In this document: positions 1 through 11,864 of the stretch, one piece after another
Layout of the letters: each line of letters begins with the position of its first letter
Numbering within the stretch: the stretch's first letter is position 1
Assembly: GCA_030522415.1 (NCBI GenBank)
Contig: CM060104.1
Location: forward strand, 17,163,729 to 17,227,728
Reading direction: 5' to 3'
Source: Channallabes apus
Lineage: Eukaryota; Chordata; Actinopteri; Siluriformes; Clariidae
Length of the DNA: 64,000 nucleotides
The notes under the pieces: generated by a model
The model's database searches: none
Told to the model about the DNA's origin: nothing
What the model saw: only the letters and a program-made list of their open reading frames with translations
Translations under genes and position numbers: made by a program

Positions 1-655
1 TCACTGACGATCGTTTCTGGAAGTATTCCTGAGCCCATTCTGTGATTTCCTTTACAGTAGCATTCCTGTTTGTGGTGCAGTGTCGTTTAAGGGCCCGGAG
101 ATCACGGGCATCCAGTATGGTTTTACGCCCTTGACCCTTACGCACAGAGATTGTTCCAGATTCTCTGAATCTTCGGATGATATTATGCACAGTTGATGAT
201 GATAACTGCAAAGTCTTTGCAATTTTTCGCTGGGTAACACCTTTCTGATATTGCTCCACTATCTTTCTGCGCAACATTGTGGGAATTGGTGATCCTCTAC
301 CCATCTTGGCTTCTGAGAGACACTGCCACTCTGAGAAGCTCTTTTTATACCCAATCATGTTGCCAATTAACCTAATTACTGTTAATTGGTCTTCCAGCTC
401 TTCGTTATGCTCAAATTTACTTTTTCCAGCCTCTTATTGCCACTTGTCTCAACTTTTTTGGGATTTGTTGACACCGTGAAATTTGGAATCAACATATTTT
501 TCCTTTAAAATGATACATTTTCTCGGATTAAACTTTTGATCTGTCATCTATGTTCTATTCTGAATAAAATATTGACATTTGCCATCTCCACATCATTGCA
601 TTCAGTTTTTATTCACAATTTGTTTAGTGTCCCAACTTTTTTGGAATCCGGTTTG
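1..655 (-). mobile_element. Tc1/mariner element, right part only (family 1), runs off the window edge
   Basis: The segment aligns base for base, without net gaps, with 53176-53830 of the complete copy in iffo1, with roughly 14 mismatches by eye. It holds the right terminal inverted repeat of about 200 bp, ending in ATCCGGTTTG before a TA at 656-657, and the N-terminal part of a transposase read on the minus strand from about 358 to the edge. That part starts near the motif MGRGSPIP and contains the helix-turn-helix region QKGVTQRKIAKTLQLSSSTV. The frame is open to the edge, so whether the rest is intact cannot be told. The Tc1-type assignment is firm from the paired copy; activity is unknown. 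Confidence 0.85.
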
Positions 656-660
656 TACAT

Positions 661-1375
661 AAGAGAGAATGATGACTTCCTAATAAATGGTGCTTATGGA
701 TCCCAATAATCTGGCACAAGGTCATTCAGGAGAGTGTGAGTTCAAATCAAGATAGAGCCAGTGGAGCAGAATTGTGTGGGAGCAAAATATGAGCAAATAT
801 ATACGTTTTCATTTGAGGCGGTGAAATGTTGCAGTTCCTCTATAATCCTACATGCGGTGCACTCTAAACTATACACACACTGTCAGGCAGCAGTCTTATT
901 GGATGATCGCTGGTGTTTCCCAGCTCTAGCAGATATGTGTTTCTTCTGAGTGCGTGACGCTGCATGAGCAGCTGGTCGAAAGGACATTGATTGACAAGAT
1001 TTGGAGGAAGCATGTGATAACCTTGGTGTATTATCAGGAGAGCTGCAGCAGCAGCTGCAGATCAAACCGGGTGCCACTTTACTAGCTAAGACCAGGAAAC
1101 TGAAGCAATAGAAGACTGGAAAGATGTTGCCTGGTCTGACGAGTCTCCTGCAACATCCAGACTCACATAAAAGCATCAGATTTGTCTGCAGCATTTGTGA
1201 GAGTATGGACCAAAGTCTCTAGTTTGGTTTCCAGCGCATTGTTGAATCCATGCCACGAAAGTACAGTTCCTTTTAATAATCATTTTTTTTAAACAAGTAA
1301 ATCCAAATGTAGTTTTAAAGTCCTTAGATTTTTTTTTAAACCTCTTATCTAGTTTTAATATTAAATAACAAAAAT
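661..1375. other. Unassigned sequence
   Basis: There is no recognisable gene here. Only short open frames occur, none resembling a known domain. The region lies upstream of the first nop2 exon that I can identify and may be part of a long nop2 intron or of the upstream intergenic DNA. Confidence 0.4.
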
Positions 1376-1424
1376 ATCTCTCGCCATGAATATAGCCATA
1401 GAAGCGGGCATGGCGTGGAATCTA

Positions 1425-1513
1425 TACCACGGAGAATTAAGTCCCTTCCGAAGGCAAACGGGGGTCAAACCCAGTACTAGCAAGGTATAACTTCTAATGA
1501 AGTGCCCAGTGAG
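1425..1513. mobile_element. Tc1-like terminal remnant (family 4)
   Basis: The stretch around GTACTAGCAAGGTATAAC and AATGAAGTGCCCAGTGAG matches the right-hand remnant at 51640-51715, which has TACTAGAAAGGTGTACC and AATGAAGT at the same spacing. Both recall a common fish Tc1-like element whose ends read ACTCACTGGCCACTTTATTAG. Only the end survives and there is no coding potential. Confidence 0.5.
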
Positions 1514-1739
1514 TTTACATCGCATCGTTGCATATCCCAGTGGTCCATAACGTGCCTGTCAGCAATACGTTCATCATGGGAAACATGCATCGTTGTTGTA
1601 TGTAAGAATGTAATTCTTTTTACATTTGAGCAATCAGGACAAATAAACAGCAAGCTGATAACGGAACACAATTTAAAGCAGTATCTAAACATATGGCCAC
1701 TGCAACCTGAGTTATAAGATGATGTCAGATGAATGTCTC

Positions 1740-2035
1740 TTTAATCAATCCAGTTTTATTGAATAGTCATTGTAGCAAAGCAGCTTTACAGGAAAAAAAA
1801 TGGAAATGAGTTTGAAAAGTGTAAGGAAATGTGTATAAATCTAAATTATCAGATGAGCAAGCCGGTGGCAAGGAAAAACTCCCTGAGACAGCAATTGGAA
1901 GATGCCTTTAGAGGAAGCAGAATAAATTGGGAACCCATCCTCATTTGGGTGATAACGGAGAGCAGGGTTTGATCAGCAATTGTACTGAGGCTCAGGTGCA
2001 AAACTGTTTGTGGGAATTTCAGTCTTGATCTATTG
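1740..2035. repeat. Teleost interspersed repeat, first part, split by a hAT insertion
   Basis: Phrases such as GTGGCAAGGAAAAACTCCCT and GGAACCCATCCTCATTTGGG belong to a dispersed repeat that I remember from many fish sequences but cannot name. It continues after the hAT element at about 3499-3600 (TAGTCACAAGCCATCAGGGA). A related continuation is seen again at 49663-49760. The target duplication of the hAT element shows that the repeat was here first. Confidence 0.5.
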
Positions 2036-2277
2036 CAGTGGTTCTCAAACTTTTTCTGTCATTCCCCACTTAAGGGCGTGAGCGAATTTTCAAGCCCCAC
2101 TTGTCAACAAAATAATAACGAAATCGGCCAAGTTTACTGTTTATTGAAATATCAATTTCTAAACCAATAAGATCAAACAACACCAAGTTAAAAACAGATC
2201 AAATACACGTGCAATTGTTATAAAAGGCTTACATTGTCACTTATCTTTGCATAATTGACCCCATGTTTATTAGCTGC

Positions 2278-2574
2278 TCAGCAATCGTTTGTAGTTTTTT
2301 TGCACTGGCCAATTCTGTATGCAACTTTGAATGAAGCCATTTGTGCTTTGCTGTCCACTGATTCAGATGTTACCATGCGATTCTCCTGCTGTCTGTATTC
2401 TGCCAGCTTTCTTTGAAAGAAGTCTAGTGGCTTATTAACGTGACTGGAGTGTGTTGTCTCTAAGCGTCTTCCTAATTTGTTGGGTCTCATGCGGTCTGCT
2501 GCCAGCAGTTTAAGACACAAAACACACACGAGCCTCTCTCCTGCCCCCACCATCACCACCATGAATCCAAGCTG
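2278..2574 (-). pseudogene. hAT transposase fragment, ZBED5-like finger region
   Basis: The minus-strand frame contains AYLQLGF, then CVLCLK, then RPNKLGRRLETTHSSH, then FFQRKLAEYRQQ and SFKVAYRIGQCKK. This order is typical of the BED-type zinc finger (C-x2-C and H-x-H) and the start of the dimer region of the hAT transposases related to vertebrate ZBED5 and FAM200. The catalytic part is absent. Upstream, the reading frame is interrupted at about 2586 by unrelated sequence that resembles the end of a different hAT family. Confidence 0.65.
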
Positions 2575-2585
2575 AAGATAGGCTT

Positions 2586-3300
2586 CATTAGGGGTGGGTG
2601 ATATAACCAAAATCTTCTAACACAGGAGAAGCTATTTTCTACCTCGATAACGATCACAATCACAATTGCTATATCAGAATATAGCAATTTGTATCTGAAA
2701 ATACATGAATAAAAATTCAAACACAAAGAAACTGTTTTACATAATGTAATTATATTTAAACTGTGAATTGCTGGGGTTTGCCGCATTTTTTTGACTTTGG
2801 CCATATTCGTTTGGATGCTTGGATATCAGATGATAGAAAAGGTTTGACGTGTTTCCACCACTTGTTAAAACAGTGCACTTGCGTACCTTCCAAATCACGT
2901 TCATCTCATTCGTATTACTTTTCTTATACCCAAACCAATTCCACACCGCAGACGAGGCAGCTTTTTTCTTTACAATCTCCTCGTGGTTGGTTTTGTCACA
3001 CGTAAGCAAACTCACTGCTGCTGCACCGTCTTCTTCCATTGTCGAAGTGTATGTGAAGCCAAACACATCAAAAGTGGGACGAAACCTCTTGAACCAAATA
3101 TCTGCGCAAGTACAGCGCAGCGCGACTATCTGGATAGCGCAGTGATGATCTGGTTTATTTGCGCAGCCCAGTGGATTTTGATGGTTGGCGCGGTTTATTT
3201 CTGTCAGTCGCGCAGCGCTGCCCAGTGGCTCGCGCAGGTTTGTGATTCGAGCCGCGCTGCTCAAGTTAGCCCGACGTTAAACCGTTATTGTTGCACTATG
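2586..3300 (-). pseudogene. Second, different hAT fragment with a BED finger, apparently nested
   Basis: At 2589-2612 the sequence reads TAGGGGTGGGTGATATAACC, which looks like the terminal repeat of another hAT family. Read on the minus strand, 2737-3264 then gives TCDKTNHEEIVKKKAASSAV, WNWFGYKK, and SGGNTSNLFYHLISKHPNEY. That is a BED finger of the ZBED1/ZBED4-like type. The first zinc-binding Cys pair is damaged (IWKVRKC), and no catalytic domain follows. I infer a partial insertion of a second hAT element into the first. No matching target duplication was found, so the nesting is less certain than the domain call. Confidence 0.45.
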
Positions 3301-3498
3301 GTTCCACTTTTTCTCCCGGCCCACAACTGATGTTATTTTAAATTTACTTGTATTAATGAACCATTTATTTGTGTGTGATTGTTTAGTTTTTCCTATTATT
3401 TTCCACTAATTTCCTCTCGTTCATTGCGCCCCACCTGTCATGTTTGTATTCCCCACTAGTGGGGCGCGCCCCACACTTTGAGAACCACTGATCTATTG

Positions 3499-3600
3499 CA
3501 TGACTGTAGTCACAAGCCATCAGGGAACGTCTGCATCAGCTGCATCACAGTCCAAGAACCATCTGCATGGCGAAGGAGAACTGTACCCGGTCACCACACA
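3499..3600. repeat. Teleost interspersed repeat, second part after the hAT insertion
   Basis: This continues the repeat at 1740-2035 beyond the hAT target duplication. It resembles 49663-49760, sharing GTCACAAGC(C/T)ATCA and the later CATCTGCATGG/CGTCTCCATGG block. Confidence 0.45.
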
Positions 3601-3830
3601 GGGTCCTTCATGCGACGAGAAGTGAGGAACCAGGAAGCGTCAGACACGTTGGGAGGGTAGAGACATTATGGTTACCGTCACATAGTGTGTTGGGTGAATA
3701 TATTAAGTGTAAAGTGCACGCAGGGACTCCGACAGGACAACCATGACAGAATAACTCAAAGGTTAAAAAGAAGGAAACGCAGACACGAGGCTCCCTGTGA
3801 AGTAAAGCAACCAGTCTCAGCACGTGACCG

Positions 3831-4277
3831 CAGCGTTTTCATCACTGAAACACTTAATCCAAAAGTTCCATCCAAAAGCGATCTGTTTAAGACATAAAAC
3901 TTGAATTTCCTGTATTAGTACCATGCATCTGCATGCTGTCTCATGCGTGGCTATGCTAACAGGATAGAGAATCCTGCTGTCTAAGTCTGAGGGGGTCGAA
4001 GGATAAAACCCACTGCCTCTACATGTACTGACAGCACATCAACAATTGATTAAGTCATATATCGCAACTCTTTCGTGTGGTAATTCTTATGTATATTTTA
4101 TACACACACACACACACACACACACCATCAACAGACCCGAGTAAGCAGAGAGATCACCTGCTGTTGTTGACTCCTTCTGCTGAGTTTATGGAAAAATAAT
4201 GCTGCAGGTTACGTGATACGAGTTGATTTGCATAATACATGCGTGAAAAGAAAATTGAAATCAGGAAACTATTCAAA
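3831..4277. repeat. Copy A of a 0.43-kb duplicated segment
   Basis: The stretch matches 6409-6834 in direct orientation at high identity by eye, from CAGCGTTTTCATCACTGAAA to GGAAACTATTCAAA. The largest differences are a few bases near the start and the microsatellite: (CA)n at 4102-4125 here, TATATATA in copy B. The two copies flank nop2 exons. No target duplication or terminal repeat was recognised, so it could be a local segmental duplication or a dispersed repeat. Confidence 0.8.
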
Positions 4278-4408
4278 CGCAGCATACATGAAGTGACCAG
4301 CTGTACACAGGGTCTTTGGAGAAAAATGAAACTCAGAGCTGTATGAGATTTTGATGTCTTCGGGGAAAACCGCATAAAGCGTAAACATTTTGTTTCTAAT
4401 TGTTTCAG

Positions 4409-5162
4409 AGGACGAGCCTAAAAAACTGTCGAGCCGAGGCAGGAAACGGTAAGCTGCTTTCCTTCTCATCATCTCCTGTGTCCTTAAGCAGTCTGTTAGT
4501 AGTTATTATTTGTGGTCTCAGATTGCTTTATTGATTTGCTGAATGTCTGCAGTGCTGTGAAGAGAGCGCAGGGTGCCACTGCTCACACGGAAGGAAAACA
4601 GCCCAAGAAAGGTACAAATCACTGACACGTAATTGCATGCACAATTTAATCTCCTCTTTAAGGAATGAGAGGCTGATCATTCCTCTGAGCGGAATTAACG
4701 TTCCTTGTTCGTCATTTGTAGGATTCTCTGATGACAACAGCGAGTGGCTGACACCAGCACAGCGAAAGCGCAAAATTGACCATTCAGAAGGGGACGAGGA
4801 CAGCGACAGCCAGTGGGAGGAAGAGGAAGAAGATGCTGATGAAGTAAAGGATATTGAGAAAAGGGGAAAAGTACAGCTTAAAGCTCATGATGATGATGAT
4901 GATGATGATGATATGGTTGATGACTATGGAGCGATGGAAGACAGCAGTGAAGGAGGAGAACAGGAGGAGGAGGCGGGCAGTGATGGAGAAGAGGTGTGTA
5001 AAATATTCGCTCAAGCAAAATGGCGTGAAGCGAAGTTTGCAACTTTTAAAGTTTAAAGATTTCCCTCCCTTTGATTTCAACAGCTGCTGCCTATTGAACG
5101 AGCCGCCAGGAAACAGAAAAAACGCCAGGAACCTGCAGCACAAGAGAGTGAAGATGAGGAGG

Positions 5163-5196
<34 letters not shown>

Positions 5197-6874
5197 GGAG
5201 GGGGAAGATGAAAACCTGGATGATGAACAGGAGGAGGAAGAGGAGGACACGGTGCAGGCGCATATTGACAACATGGACAGCTTTAAACTGCCTGGTGCAA
5301 AAGAGAGAGAGAAGGAGGGTGAGTCATAGTCACTGACTGCATGATCTTTAGAAGGAAAAAATAATAATAAAAAACAGAAAAGCCCTGCACAACATGGTTA
5401 ACTGCTTCCCTCTTTCCTCTTGTGTATGGTGTAGGACTTTTGCCTCTAGACCTGCAGAGCGTCCACCAGAGAATTAAAGACAACATCGATGTTCTCTCCC
5501 ACTTCAGTGAGAAGAGAGAGGAGGGGAGAGAGCGATCAGAGTATCTCTCGCTGCTGAAGTCAGACCTTTGCACATACTACAGCTACAATGCCTTCCTCAT
5601 GGGCAATCTCATGGATCTGTTTCCTCACGCTGAGGTGTGTGTGTCAGTGTGTGTGAGGGGAGAGAAAGTCAGATCCGTTTCTTTAGGCATCAAAGTTGAG
5701 CAGAGTTACATAACATAAAGTTCTGGTTTTAGTCTTGGCTGCGTCACTTTGTCCTCTCCATTTTGTTTGGGTTTAAGGCCTTAAAATCTGCTACGGGATG
5801 TAATACTAGCGAGATTTATTTAGTGTTCTTTTGTTAACACTCATCCTCTATACCGCTTTGTCCTGTATACACGGTTGTGGGGGGCCTGGAGTCTATTCCA
5901 GGAGACTTGGGCCACAAGGTGGGGAACACTATGCACAGGGTCACAATCCATTGCAAGGCACACGCACACATACTTATGTGCACACTGCAGGAAAATTGGG
6001 AACGCTAATTATCCTAAGCGGCATTTCCCCACTTTCACAAAGTGATAAATACTGACTGTTATCAGTTTCATGGATTTGAAAAATATCGCAAAAATCTTTT
6101 TATGATTGGACTGGTTTTAAATGGTTCGAGGGGTAATGTATTAATTACCTGCATAACTCTGTGATTATATTTGAGCCTCAATCGGTGATCTCTCATTTTT
6201 ACACGCTGCAGGTTCATGTGCCTGGAAAGATCATGTCCTATTTTACCATTTAAATAAAACCAGTGGAAGTTATTATACGTAATTTATATTTGAACTGAGA
6301 TTTTGGTATGGATTCCATTGTGTCACATGGTTTTCACCAAAATCAAACATCCATAAGCCCTGCAAGTGCTTTTAATACATTTCAAGACACATTAAGAAAA
6401 TGTGATGGCAGCGTTTTCATCACTGAAACACTTAAACAGATCGCTTTTGACGTTTTTGATTAAGGCATAAAACTTGAATTTCCTGTATTAGTACCATGCA
6501 TCTGCATGCTGTCTCATGCGTGGCTATGCGAACAGGATAGAGAATCCTGCTGTCCGAGTCTGAGGGGGTCGATGGATAAAACCCACTGCCTCTACATGTA
6601 CTGACAGCACATCAACAATCGATTACGTCATATAGCGCGATTCTTTTGTGTGGTAATTTTTATGTATATTTTATATATATACCATCAACAAACCTGAGTA
6701 AGCAGAGAGATCACCTGCTGATGTTGACTCCTTCTGCTGAGTTTATGGAAAAACAATGCTGCAGGTTATGTGATACGAGTTGATTTGCATAATACATGCG
6801 TGAAAAGAAAATTTAAATCAGGAAACTATTCAAATCGATTAAGTTATAAATTGCGATTCTTTTGTGTTGTAATG

Positions 6875-6926
<52 letters not shown>

Positions 6927-9900
6927 ATTTATTTATTTATTTTATTTTTTTTTAAGTGGTAAAAAGTTGTTCCTAATAAATCATAGTATGTCACTAAATA
7001 GCAAGTGATTTCATAGTTAATTTTGTTCCTGCTTCACTTTGGGAGTATTAAAAGAAGGAACTATATTGATTTTTCTCTTGTAAATTCTTTTCCTCAGTTA
7101 TGTGGTATTATATTAATTACATTTGTATTATATTCACAATTCAGCTCATAGATTTTCTGGAGGCCAATGAAGTTCAGAGGCCTATCACCATCAGGACTAA
7201 CACCCTCAAAACCAGGAGGAGAGACCTGGCTCAGGTAACGGATGTATACAGATTTCACTTCGTGTCCAACCTAAAATGTGTGTGGAAATTAAATGTATAA
7301 TATATTTTTGTTCACACAGGCTTTGATCAACAGGGGTGTAAATCTGGATCCTTTGGGGAAGTGGTCTAAAGTTGGGCTGGTCATCTTTGATTCCTCGGTT
7401 CCCATAGGTTAGTTGAGATAAGTGATATAAGTGATGTGTTCACAGGGAGACCTCTCAGGTTCAGTCTCTAACATATTTAAAGTTTTGAAGGTGTTTGGTT
7501 ATTTGTTTTTTTCTTTCGTCAGGTGCAACTCCTGAGTATCTAGCAGGGCACTACATGCTGCAGGGAGCCTCATCACTGCTCCCTGTAATGGCGCTCTCTC
7601 CCCAGGAGGGGGAGTCTGTGCTGGACATGAGTGCAGCTCCTGGTGGAAAGACCACGTATATGGGTAAGAACTTCTTATCCTTTATCATGCTTTATGAAGA
7701 TGATGCGGACTTCTGATTGAGTGTAATTCTTCGTGTGCATGAAACTTCTATTTTTATTTTTCCACAAGGTTAAAAAAAATCTGTATTAATTCTTATATGT
7801 AAATATCTCTGATTTCTGATTTCTTGTTATTGGTAACTGTGAGTTATTTTATATCCCAGCAATATGAAGCTTGATATTTACCTGAGTTTGGGATTGAATT
7901 ATTTCCTTAATTATGTGGGATTATGTGTCTTCCAGCCCAGCTGATGAGAAACACAGGTGTGATAATTGCTAACGATGCCAGTGCTGAGAGACTGAAGAGT
8001 GTTGTGGGAAACATCCATCGCCTGGGAGTCACCAACACCATCATCTGTAACTATGATGGCAGACAGTTTCCCAAGGTCTGCTTATGCTCCCTGTCCAGAC
8101 AACATCTTTTAATAATCTCTCGCTTTTGTGATTTCACCCATATCTTATTATATGGTTCTTCTTCTTTCACATTTCTCTGTGAGTTCCTGGTTTTGGGATA
8201 ATGGGATCATTTATATGTTCTGTGATTTTCTTGTTAATGGTAGGTGATGGGCGGTTTTGACAGAGTGCTATTGGACGCTCCTTGCTCAGGTACAGGGGTC
8301 ATCTCCAAAGATCCAGCAGTAAAAACAAGCAAGGTATTTATTATCAGTAGTAGTTAAATAGGTGAATGTTATTGATGTGACTGTTCTAGCAATTTATTCA
8401 TAAGTAATTTAGTACTCCGATTAAGACATTGAAACAATGAGTTTCAGTGTTGTCTAATCTGACACATTTTGCATAAGAAACTTATTTTACAGCTTTCTGC
8501 TGTCATCTTTAGTTTCATAAGAGAAATGTGTTGCAATCAGGGGTGTAATGGTACACAAGTCACAGTTCTGTACATTCATATGTTTAAAGGTTTATGCTTT
8601 TTGGACAGCAAAGTGAAGACAAGGACAAAAAAACCCATTTAATTTACTATAATTTCAACTTGAAACATATAACCTTGTACAAACTTGTAAACGGTGGCAA
8701 ATTGGCCGTTGTTTCCTGAACACATAACTAATGCACAAAAAGATACCTTTCTTAAAAAACATAGGTTTGTATGAGCTAGAATAGTAATATCACTACTAGC
8801 TGGAAGTTTTTTGGTTCAGTGTTGCAAAAAAAAAAAGGGAAAAAGAGAAGAAAAAAAATTTGTTTTAGGAAGGGAATCAAACTATAAATGTATATGAAAA
8901 AAGCAAATGAAGGGCCCCCACACCTGTTGAAATTTCAAGTCTGAATAACAGATTGAGAAATGAATTTTCTTTAGGGACAAACAGGACATATCTCTGAGCC
9001 ACTGGGCGTGAGTGGGTGACTTGGCACCCTTCCACTTGAATAAGAGAGAACGCCTGGCCAGGAATGCAGGATTGTCACAAAAGACACTGGAGTTAGACAC
9101 TTATCTTCCTCTCCCGTGATAACAAAAAGAGCAATCAGAGGGTCTGGTTCAGGGTTGCATTTCATTACGAGAAGGTTTTATAAACATCCCTCCAGAATTT
9201 TTCCAAATTCGGTCATGTCCAGTACATATGAATAAGAGACGCCTCTCCGCTTTTACATTTATCACAATAAGGATCAACGTCTGGGTAGAAATGGGAAAGC
9301 GTAAGTTTAGAGAAATGAGCCCTGTGTACAACATTAAACTGTAATAAAGAGTGGCGGGACATAAGGAGGTTGAATAGGTGAGCTTAAGAATTGAATTCCA
9401 AGTATCATCTGACAGTGTCAAATTTAGGTCTTTCTGCCAAGCAGTTTTAATTTTACCCAAAGAGGTGTGACTTAAACCAATCAATCCACCATAAATAGTG
9501 GATATTAGGCCTTTACGCAGCGAGGACAAACAGAGGAGATCGTCTAGAATATTGGCTTCAGGGACATTGGAATGGCCGATCCTTAAAAATGGACACAACT
9601 CATCACCAACTTGCAGAAGACAGATTTGTCTGTGGGAACCGCACACCCAATCATTCACGAACACCGCTGGCACATTACAGTAACTCTGCTGGGAAATATT
9701 GCTACATCCCTTATATAGTCCTGACCTCGATCCAAGCAATTTCTTCTTGTTTGGACCATTTCAGCGTTTCAGATATGTAGCACCGATCATGGCTCTGCCA
9801 CACAGAGAAATCTTTTTACCTTAATGATATCCAAGCACTAGTGAAATGGGATAAGTGCACTAGTGTAGCAGGGGATTATATAGAGAAATAAAGGTGGTTT

Positions 9901-11172
9901 TCATCTCATAACTGTGCTGTTATCCTGCACAATTTGACTTTAACGCCTTTTGTTATTCTGCACAACTCTGTGCACTATTCTTTGTCAACAGATTGAATAG
10001 GAAGCCTGTCTTTCATGACATGAACTGCCACCACAGCTCAGATATCCTATCTAGACAATAATTAGCTTTAGATTAACACAGACATATTCATCTGTTGAAT
10101 ATAAAACACTAACTATACAGTCGGCTGTTGAAGAGAGGGAATGTACATCACTCATCTGAGTTACCTTCATAATAAAACACAAACATGGGGGTGTCCAGTG
10201 GCCCACTTTGTCTGTCGAAGTCAGAAAATATGTAATTTCAACTAGGATGAGTTTGTCAGTGTACGGAGGCTGTATTTTTCTTTTATACTGGTTTAATCTT
10301 TTTCAGTGGTTGTGGATTAAAATAAAAAACATGCACATTTACATTTACAAAACATTTTAGAATGATTTAAAAAACAAAACATGTTAAAGCACGAATTTGC
10401 ATGACCCAAATGAATTGAGAGAATCACTTTTCAATATTAAAAGCTAAATCACAATGAGGACTGAGGAGATCTTAATGAAATACTGAATTGTTTGAACACG
10501 TGCACCATTACACCCCTAGTAGGGACCCAGCATGGCTACTATGTTGTAATAGAATAGAGAGATTACCAGATATTGACTGATACTCATCATTTAAGGTGAC
10601 AATGGGTTGGTGCATAAGGTCCAGTGTTTGGCGACCATCATTATTTCTGCGCCTTTGGAACAGCTGGTGCTTTCCAAAGTTTTCAATCATTTTTTTTCCT
10701 CAATTTTGAGGAAATTGAAATATCAGCTACTGCATATAAAGTTTTAATGCTTCTCAAGGAGCATGCAGTAAGCCCACAATGTACAACATTTTCAATTTTA
10801 TGTATGAAAGAAACACATTTGCTTTGAATAATTTGTCATTGCTCTGCCTATTAGGACAGCGGCGATATCCTGCGCTCGGCTCATCTGCAGAAAGAACTGA
10901 TTCTGTCTGCCATTGACTCTGTCAATGCTGACTCGCAGACGGGAGGCTATCTTGTCTACTGCACCTGCTCCATTACGGTGAGCATTTAAATATGCAAGGC
11001 AATCTTATGAAGGATAAGAATTCTTCAAGCCTGTGCTGAACTTTTTCAGTTTGTCAGGCGGTCAAATGATTTGTGGCATGTAGCTTTCATCTTTCTAAAA
11101 CAACCTTTAATTGAATAATTTGTGGAACAATTGAATTATAATAACTAACACGGCATAGTCTATTGTACTTTG

Positions 11173-11203
<31 letters not shown>

Positions 11204-11826
11204 TTTTTTTAAGCATAATTAACTGTGGCATTGATGATTCATTTTAAACTTGGCTAATTGTCTAACATTAGATGAGCTCCCCATTCATACATTTTAACTA
11301 ATTGGTTATGATTGGTCACATACACAGCAATAGACAACTTTAAATTAATTTGTTTGTACAACTAATCAGCTTAATCAACAGTTGGGTCTGTCTGACTTTG
11401 AAACTAAATTAAATTGCAAAGTAGTCACTGAACAATAGGGCAGCAGAATGTGTAATTATGGAGTTGCTCCCACGTGGAACAAAATAGTGACTAAAGATGG
11501 TGTATTACAGGTGGAAGAGAATGAATGGGTTGTGGATTATGCCCTAAAGAAGAGAAATGTAAAACTGGTTCCCACAGGATTGGACTTTGGCAAAGAAGGC
11601 TTCACCAGGTACGGTAGCCATGTATTTTGTCTCCCGGCAAGGACAAGATGGTTTGCCTAAAATCACGGTGAAAGAAATGTTGTTTAACACGTTTATTTAA
11701 ATATACATTTATATTTAGTTTGTCAACTATAGTGGTTAACATAAAGCATAGAGGTTACGACTCGCACACCCAGGGTCTGGGGTTCAATTTACGCCTGTTC
11801 GCCATGTTATGGATGGGATTCCTTCC

Positions 11827-11864
<38 letters not shown>

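Larger units (their letters stand above)
2028..3498 (-). mobile_element. Non-autonomous hAT transposon with 8-bp target duplication
   Basis: The element proper is 2036-3490 (1455 bp). It begins CAGTGGTTCTCAAACTTT and ends AAAGTGT-style as CACTTTGAGAACCACTG, giving inverted termini of about 17 bp. It is flanked by a perfect 8-bp direct repeat ATCTATTG at 2028-2035 and 3491-3498, as hAT transposition produces. Inside, on the minus strand, are broken pieces of BED-finger transposase-like protein at 2278-2610 and 2737-3264. The DDE catalytic core is missing, so the copy could only move with transposase from elsewhere. Confidence 0.85.

Noticed and set aside
3566..3660. ATGs near 3570-3615 as a possible first exon of nop2
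   Set aside because: The encoded residues do not resemble the conserved basic N-terminus, and the sequence belongs to a dispersed repeat.
4784..5336. Long frames rich in Met, Ile or Ser over the nop2 acidic region
   Set aside because: They are alternative readings of the GAT repeats and flanking exon sequence; the Asp/Glu frame matches nop2 and is spliced in phase.
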